The notes under the pieces are model-generated. The model had not been told where the DNA came from and ran no database searches. It saw only the letters and a list, made by a program, of their open reading frames with translations. A DNA stretch of 64,000 nucleotides. Source: Cypionkella sp. (GTDB taxonomy: Bacteria; Pseudomonadota; Alphaproteobacteria; Rhodobacterales; Rhodobacteraceae). Positions 59,373-64,000 of the stretch are shown here, in pieces. The translations under genes were made by a program, and so were the position numbers. The stretch lies in the NCBI RefSeq assembly GCF_030652235.1, contig NZ_JAUSBA010000070.1, forward strand, positions 1 to 64,000, in the 5' to 3' direction. The first letter of the stretch is position 1. Each line of letters begins with the position of its first letter.

Positions 59373-60752
59373 TTAGACTTTCTTCAGATGGTAGGATTTC
59401 GGGCGGGTGACGGAGAGGAAACCCAAGTAGGACAGGCTGCCGCCGCGTCCGGTATCTTTGCAACCGGTCCAGCATAGGGCGGGGTCAAGGTAGTCGGCGC
59501 GGTTCATGAAGATGGTGCCGGTTTCGATCTGCGCGCCGAGGGCGGCGGCGGTGTCGTAATCTGCCGTCCAGATGCTGGCGGTCAGACCATAGGGGCTGTC
59601 GTTCATCAGTTTCAGCGCTTCGGCATCGTCCTTCACCTTCATAATGCCGACGACCGGGCCGAAGCTTTCCTCCATCATCACCCGCATGGAATGATCTACG
59701 TTCACCAGCACTTGGGGTGCAAGATAGGCGCCGCCGTCATCTGCCGGAAACAGCGCGGGGTCGATCAGGGCTTTGGCACCAGCGGCGACAGCCTCGGCAA
59801 TCTGACTGCGCACCACGGCGGCGAAACGTTTGTTTGCCATCGGGCCGAGGGTGCTGTCGGCCTCAAACGGGTTGCCGAGTTTCAGCGTTTTCACCCAAGC
59901 GACGGCCTTTTCGACAAAGGCATCGTAGAGCGATTCATGCACATAAATCCGCTCGATGCCGCAGCAGCACTGGCCCGCGTTGAACATCGCGCCATCCATC
60001 AGCGTGTCGACGGCCGCTTCTAGATTGGCATCGGCGCGCACATAGCCGGGGTCTTTGCCGCCTAGTTCAAGACCCAAGGGTGTAAAGGTGCCTGCTGCGG
60101 CGCGCTCAATCGCCTGACCGCCGCCGACCGATCCGGTGAAGTTGACGAAATTGAAGGCGCGGTTGGCGATCAGGTGCTCGGTGGTGGCGTGGTCCAGCAC
60201 GACATTCTGGAACACGTCCGCAGGGATACCAGCGGCGTGGAAGGCTTCGGCCAGACGTTCGCCCACCAGCATGGTTTGGGAGGCGTGTTTCAGAACGACG
60301 GTGTTTCCGGCGATCAAAGCGGGGACGAGGGTGTTGATCGTGGTGAGGTAGGGATAGTTCCAAGGGGCGACGATAAACACCACTCCCAACGCTTCGCGCG
60401 CGATATAGCGGCGGAATTTGTCGCTGTCTTCAACTGTTTGCGGCGCGAGGGTGGAGACCGCAATCTCGGACATATACTCGGTGCGGGCGTTCACGCCGCC
60501 GAATTCTCCGCCAAAACGGGTGGGGCGGCCCATTTGCCACGCCAGTTCCGCGACAATTTTCGGGGCATTGGCGTTCAGATTGGCGACGGCAGCTTTGACC
60601 AAAGCGATACGCTCGGCCAAGGGGCGGGCAGCCCAGCCCTTTTGTGCGGCGCGGGCACGGGCTGCGGCGGCTGTCGCGGTGTCGAGCGTCAGCGGCGTGC
60701 GCTCGGCATAGACCGAGCCGTCCACCGGGGAGATCAGTTGGATGGGTTTCAT
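59373..60752 (-). CDS. NAD(P)-dependent aldehyde dehydrogenase
   Basis: 459 aa. Conserved sites: IVAPWNYP, the NAD loop FTGSVGGGQAI, the catalytic Glu in LELGGKDP and the nucleophile Cys in NAGQCCCGIER; several cysteines in a row are unusual. The general group is betaine/gamma-aminobutyraldehyde or succinate-semialdehyde dehydrogenase. With the Fe-alcohol dehydrogenase and the GS-like ligase it can be read as a step that oxidises the aldehyde of an amine. Starts 68 bp downstream of the GS-like stop, across an inverted repeat. Confidence 0.9.
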   Translation of the reverse strand: MKPIQLISPVDGSVYAERTPLTLDTATAAAARARAAQKGWAARPLAERIALVKAAVANLNANAPKIVAELAWQMGRPTRFGGEFGGVNARTEYMSEIAVSTLAPQTVEDSDKFRRYIAREALGVVFIVAPWNYPYLTTINTLVPALIAGNTVVLKHASQTMLVGERLAEAFHAAGIPADVFQNVVLDHATTEHLIANRAFNFVNFTGSVGGGQAIERAAAGTFTPLGLELGGKDPGYVRADANLEAAVDTLMDGAMFNAGQCCCGIERIYVHESLYDAFVEKAVAWVKTLKLGNPFEADSTLGPMANKRFAAVVRSQIAEAVAAGAKALIDPALFPADDGGAYLAPQVLVNVDHSMRVMMEESFGPVVGIMKVKDDAEALKLMNDSPYGLTASIWTADYDTAAALGAQIETGTIFMNRADYLDPALCWTGCKDTGRGGSLSYLGFLSVTRPKSYHLKKV

Positions 60753-60762
60753 AGCTTACCTC

Positions 60763-60820
60763 GTAGGGTGGGGTTATACCCCACCGTTCATGCGATGGGT
60801 GGGGTATACCCCAACCCTAC
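60763..60820. repeat. long inverted repeat between GS-like and aldehyde dehydrogenase genes
   Basis: Arms 60763-60783 (GTAGGGTGGGGTTATACCCC...) and 60800-60820 are near-perfect complements over 21 bp. The same 21-bp design, with TTTCA in place of TTATA, occurs at 43087-43143. Here it is inside an operon on the minus strand, so it may attenuate the downstream genes. Confidence 0.75.
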
Positions 60821-62236
60821 TTACGCCCGCTCTAGCAGGCGCTGGATTTCAAAATCGGTCACGACGCGGTCGGTCTCCGAAATCTCCCACTGGGCTGCGT
60901 GGTGGTAATGGTCCACCACGTCATCGCCAAACGCCTTGCGGTACATCGCTGAGCCGTGCAGCAAATCGGCGGCTTCGCGCAGGTTATGCGGGATTTCGCG
61001 CACATCGCCTGCGGCGTACATATCTCCCTGCATTTCGGGTTCCAACGCCAACTTCTGCTCGATGCCGTCAAGGCCAGCGGCCAAAAGAGCGGCGCAGGTG
61101 AGGTAGGGGTTCACGTCGCTGCCGGGGATGCGGCATTCCACCCGGATCGCTTTGGTATGCGCGCCACAAACCCGGAAACCTGCGGTGCGGTTGTCGGCAG
61201 ACCAGACGGCTTTGGTCGGGGCAAACATGCCAATGGTGAAGCGTTTGTAGCTGTTGACGTAGGGGGCGAGGAATACCGTCATTTCCCGCGCATAGGCCAA
61301 CTGCCCGGCAATGTAGTGCTTCATCAGCTGGCTCATGCCGTGCTTATCTTTTTTGTCATAGAAGGCAGGCTTGCCGTCCTGCGTCCACAAGGATTGGTGG
61401 CAATGCGACGACGATCCGGCCTTGCGGTGATCATACTTCGCCATGAAAGTCACAGACTTGCCCTTGGACCAAGCGATTTCCTTGATGCCATGCTTGACGA
61501 TGGTGTGGTTGTCGGCGGTGTCCAAGGCGTCGGAGTATTTGTAGTTCACCTCCTCTTGCCCCGCATCCGCTTCACCCTTGGAGTTCTCAATGGTGATGCC
61601 TGCGCCATAGAGGCCATTGCGCACGGCGCGCATCACGTCTTCTTCCTTGGTGGTCTGGAAGATATGGTAGTCTTCGTTATAGGCGCTGACGGGCTTCAAC
61701 CCGGTAAAGTTGCTGTCACGCAGGGATTCGTAGCTGTTTTCAAACAGGTAGAATTCCAACTCGGTCGCCATCATCGCATCAAAACCCATGGCGCGGGCGC
61801 GTTCGACCTGACGCTTCAGGATGTTGCGCGGCGCATGCGGCACGGGCTGGTGGTGGTGATCCAAAGTATCGCCCAGCACCATTGCGGTGCCTTCCAGCCA
61901 CGGCACCCGGCGCAGGGTGCTCATGTCGGTTTTCAGGATGTAATCGCCATAACCTGTTTGCCAGTTCGACGATTTATAGCCCTGAACCGTAGTCATCTCC
62001 ATATCGACGGCGAGGAGGTAGTTGCAGCAATGCGTTTCTTCCCAGCCGCCATCGACGAAGAATTGCGCATGAAAGCGCTTGCCCATCAGGCGGCCCTGCA
62101 TGTCGATGCCAGCCACCAGAACGGTGTCAATTTCGCCAGCCTTTACGGCGGCTTTCAGATCGGAAAGGGTCATATTACCGGGCATATCCGGGATCTCCAG
62201 TGATGTTTCCCCCATCTGCTGTGGGGTCATTTGCAT
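60821..62236 (-). CDS. glutamine-synthetase-like ligase (type III/GlnT-like)
   Basis: 471 aa. GS signatures: MATELEFYLFENSYESL, EADAGQEEVNYKYSDALDTA, KAGSSSHCHQSLW (modified ATP/metal motif) and NRTAGFRVCGAHTKAIRVECRIPGSDVNPYL in place of the standard glutamate site. These changes resemble ligases that make gamma-glutamyl amides of amines. It is followed by aldehyde and alcohol dehydrogenases and preceded by N-formylglutamate amidohydrolase, so an amine-assimilation pathway is a reasonable reading. Only weakly similar to the ligase at 46555-47949. Confidence 0.83.
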   Translation of the reverse strand: MQMTPQQMGETSLEIPDMPGNMTLSDLKAAVKAGEIDTVLVAGIDMQGRLMGKRFHAQFFVDGGWEETHCCNYLLAVDMEMTTVQGYKSSNWQTGYGDYILKTDMSTLRRVPWLEGTAMVLGDTLDHHHQPVPHAPRNILKRQVERARAMGFDAMMATELEFYLFENSYESLRDSNFTGLKPVSAYNEDYHIFQTTKEEDVMRAVRNGLYGAGITIENSKGEADAGQEEVNYKYSDALDTADNHTIVKHGIKEIAWSKGKSVTFMAKYDHRKAGSSSHCHQSLWTQDGKPAFYDKKDKHGMSQLMKHYIAGQLAYAREMTVFLAPYVNSYKRFTIGMFAPTKAVWSADNRTAGFRVCGAHTKAIRVECRIPGSDVNPYLTCAALLAAGLDGIEQKLALEPEMQGDMYAAGDVREIPHNLREAADLLHGSAMYRKAFGDDVVDHYHHAAQWEISETDRVVTDFEIQRLLERA

Positions 62237-62274
62237 TAAGGGCCAAAGACCCGCCGAGAAGCCTTAGCCGAGCG

Positions 62275-63093
62275 TCAACTGGCCTTCGCCTGCCGCTGGA
62301 TTTCCACTAGACCCAAGTTCAATACAGCCGCCAACTGATCCGCCATCACCTCGGCGGCCTCTGGCGTTGCAATCAGATCATTGCGAATTTCCAGCATCGC
62401 ATTGGGCAAGGCGTAAGGCGTCGCCTGCACGCGCAAAGTATGCGTCACATCATCAGCCGCTGAATAGGGCGCGTTCAACTCGGCCTGCAACCCGGTCAAC
62501 TTGTGCGCTGCATTGAGGATAGCCATTGCCAAATGCGGGTCTGCATCATGGATCACGCCAAATTCCACCCGGCGGGGCATGCCGTGAAAGACCGGGGTGA
62601 AGGAGTGGATTGTCACCACCACGGGCCGCAACCCCAAAGCAATCCGCTTGGCGATCAGCTCATGCAGACCCGTGGCCCATGGCAGATAGACGGCTTCGGT
62701 GCGCGCAAAGCGCTCACTGGCCGAGATCGTGGCGTTGCCGGGAATGTCGTGGATTTCCGAGCGGGCAGGCATCGCCCCCGGCATATCTGGCGCGCGGTTG
62801 CAGTCATAGACAAGGCGGCTGACCGGGGCGTGGATCAGCACCGCATCCAAGCGCTGCGCGAGTCCGCGCGAAACCGCCAATGCCCCGGAGTCCCAGGCGA
62901 TATGTGCCATGCGCTGCGCTGGCGTCAGCCCCAGATCGCCCCATGCAGGCGGAATATAGTTGCAGGCATGTTCGCAGACCAGAATGATCCGGCCTGCGGC
63001 TTCGACATTCTCGATCACTGGCAAAAACGCCTGTGCCAGCGGCGCGAGCGCTTTGGGGGTCGCGGGCGTTTTGAGCTTGGTTGCACCTCGCAT
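62275..63093 (-). CDS. N-formylglutamate amidohydrolase family protein
   Basis: 272 aa. Family blocks: IILVCEHACNYIPPAWGDLG (metal His/Glu), HIAWDSGALAVSRGLA, APVSRLVYDCNR and VVTIHSFTPVFHG. The enzyme releases formate from N-formyl-glutamate in histidine breakdown, but no other hut genes are present. Next to a gamma-glutamyl-ligase-like gene, it might instead hydrolyse a related N-acyl glutamate. Divergent from the RpiR regulator over 145 bp. Confidence 0.86.
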   Translation of the reverse strand: MRGATKLKTPATPKALAPLAQAFLPVIENVEAAGRIILVCEHACNYIPPAWGDLGLTPAQRMAHIAWDSGALAVSRGLAQRLDAVLIHAPVSRLVYDCNRAPDMPGAMPARSEIHDIPGNATISASERFARTEAVYLPWATGLHELIAKRIALGLRPVVVTIHSFTPVFHGMPRRVEFGVIHDADPHLAMAILNAAHKLTGLQAELNAPYSAADDVTHTLRVQATPYALPNAMLEIRNDLIATPEAAEVMADQLAAVLNLGLVEIQRQAKAS

Positions 63094-63238
63094 GGTGTCG
63101 AGTCATCCCCTAGATTTGCCCAAGGCTCACCTTTTGCCGCAGTTCTGTCAAGAATGTTTCTTTCGGGGCGGCGCTGATACAATCTTTTCCAAATGCTGCA
63201 ATCTGCGCTAGGCTGACGGCATTGCGGAGGGGGATGCG

Positions 63239-64000
63239 ATGGACGCCAGACTGCCACTTGACGAGCAACTGCGCGCGGCTTTGCCTGACCTGACGCGGGC
63301 CGAGCGGCAACTCGCCACCCATGTGCTGTCGCATTATCCGGTGGCGGCTTTGGGCTCGATCACCATTCTGGCAAAAGCCGCCTCGGTGTCGACCCCGACC
63401 GTGGTGCGGCTGGCGCAAAAACTGGGCTACAAGGGCTATCCCGATTTTCAGGCGGCGCTGAGAGGCGAGGTCGAAGCGATGCTGATCTCGCCCCTCGCCA
63501 AGCATGATCGCTGGGCGGGTGGCGTGCCCGACACGCACATTTTGAACCGCTTCGCCGATGCGGTGATGACCAATCTGCAAGCCACTTTGGGCCAGATCGA
63601 CCATGCCGAATTCGATGCCGCTGCGAAACTGCTGGCCGACCCCGCACGGCATGTATTCGCGATGGGCGGGCGGATCACCCATTCGATGGCGGATTATTTC
63701 ACCTCGCTGATGACGATTGTGCGGCCACAGGTGACGCTGTTGTCAGACAGTTCTTCGACTTGGCAGCCTGCGCTACTGGATATGCGGCCAAGCGATGTGC
63801 TGTTGGTGTTCGACATCCGCCGCTATGAAAACGCCGTGCTGCAAGTGACGGAGATGGCTAAGGAACGTGGTGCCGAGATCGTGCTGATTACCGATCGCTG
63901 GATTTCGCCAGCCTCGGCCCATGCGCGGCACACGCTTGCCTGTCATATCGAAGCGCCCTCGGCTTGGGACAGCAATGTGTCGCTGATGGTGCTGGTAGAA
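63239..64000 (+). CDS. RpiR/MurR-family transcriptional regulator (cut by window end)
   Basis: 254 codons are present and open to the right edge. The start ATG at 63239 follows GGAGGGGG. The N-terminal RpiR helix-turn-helix is seen in LTRAERQLATHVLSHYP and ITILAKAASVSTPTVVRLAQ, then KLGYKGYPDFQAAL. The SIS (sugar isomerase-like) domain follows: HVFAMGGRITHSMADYFTSL, LLSDSSSTWQPALLDMRPSD and GAEIVLITDRWISPAS. Such regulators sense phosphosugars or other acidic ligands. Probably controls the divergent amidohydrolase/GS-like operon. Confidence 0.9.
   Translation, partial: MDARLPLDEQLRAALPDLTRAERQLATHVLSHYPVAALGSITILAKAASVSTPTVVRLAQKLGYKGYPDFQAALRGEVEAMLISPLAKHDRWAGGVPDTHILNRFADAVMTNLQATLGQIDHAEFDAAAKLLADPARHVFAMGGRITHSMADYFTSLMTIVRPQVTLLSDSSSTWQPALLDMRPSDVLLVFDIRRYENAVLQVTEMAKERGAEIVLITDRWISPASAHARHTLACHIEAPSAWDSNVSLMVLVE

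Noticed and set aside
1-64000. CRISPR arrays, tRNA or rRNA genes, transposases, prophage
   Set aside because: No regularly spaced repeats with spacers, no cloverleaf or rRNA sequence noticed, and no frame with transposase, integrase or phage structural motifs.

Overview
The window is high-GC chromosomal DNA typical of a Rhodobacterales alphaproteobacterium (Rhodobacteraceae-like). The evidence is gene content and order: a C-P lyase cluster with DUF1045 and a hexapeptide transferase, the style of the purine and polyamine genes, and densely overlapping ATGA operons. No tRNA, rRNA, CRISPR array, phage or complete insertion sequence was seen.

Layout. 0-4.5 kb: a Kup potassium transporter divergent from a KdpD/KdpE-like two-component pair. 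4.5-19.6 kb: a large phosphonate locus. It holds phnM, a DUF1045 2H-phosphoesterase, phnN, phnL, a CorA-like channel, phnK, phnJ, phnI, phnH and phnG, divergent from phnF and a second phnM, followed by phnCDE1E2 and a hexapeptide acetyltransferase that lies between two palindromic repeats. 19.8-23.7 kb: a second, PotD/AfuA-type ABC importer that shares a promoter region with phnC. Three or four Pho-box-like arrays suggest PhoB control of both importers and of the second phnM.

24-32.6 kb: a translationally coupled purine-type operon: a Rieske protein, a catalytic oxygenase polypeptide without its own Rieske centre, a GST, an 8-oxoguanine deaminase and a BMP/NupABC-like nucleoside importer. 32.7-35.0 kb: an exonuclease, then at least four decayed genes. 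35-38.2 kb: a MacAB-like ABC system. 38.3-41.6 kb: urate/allantoin breakdown (HIU hydrolase, an allantoinase-OHCU decarboxylase fusion, ureidoglycine aminohydrolase, ureidoglycolate lyase). 41.7-46.4 kb: GNAT, an EEP-family phosphoesterase, an aminotransferase/kinase pair and a CbiX-like chelatase.

46.5-52.9 kb: a TetR-headed operon that looks like the arginine transaminase pathway (aruH, aruI) plus a class III aminotransferase and a glutamine-synthetase-like ligase. 53-56.8 kb: a CDF transporter, an SH3 protein, a 2-hydroxyacid dehydrogenase, a small secreted protein and TerC. 56.9-64 kb: an amine/amino-acid catabolic set (DadA-like oxidase, Fe-alcohol dehydrogenase, aldehyde dehydrogenase, GS-like ligase, N-formylglutamate amidohydrolase) next to an RpiR regulator cut by the window end. 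The common theme is scavenging of organic phosphorus and nitrogen.

Several short dispersed repeat families sit in the intergenic spaces. All assignments come from reading the sequence; no database search was run.
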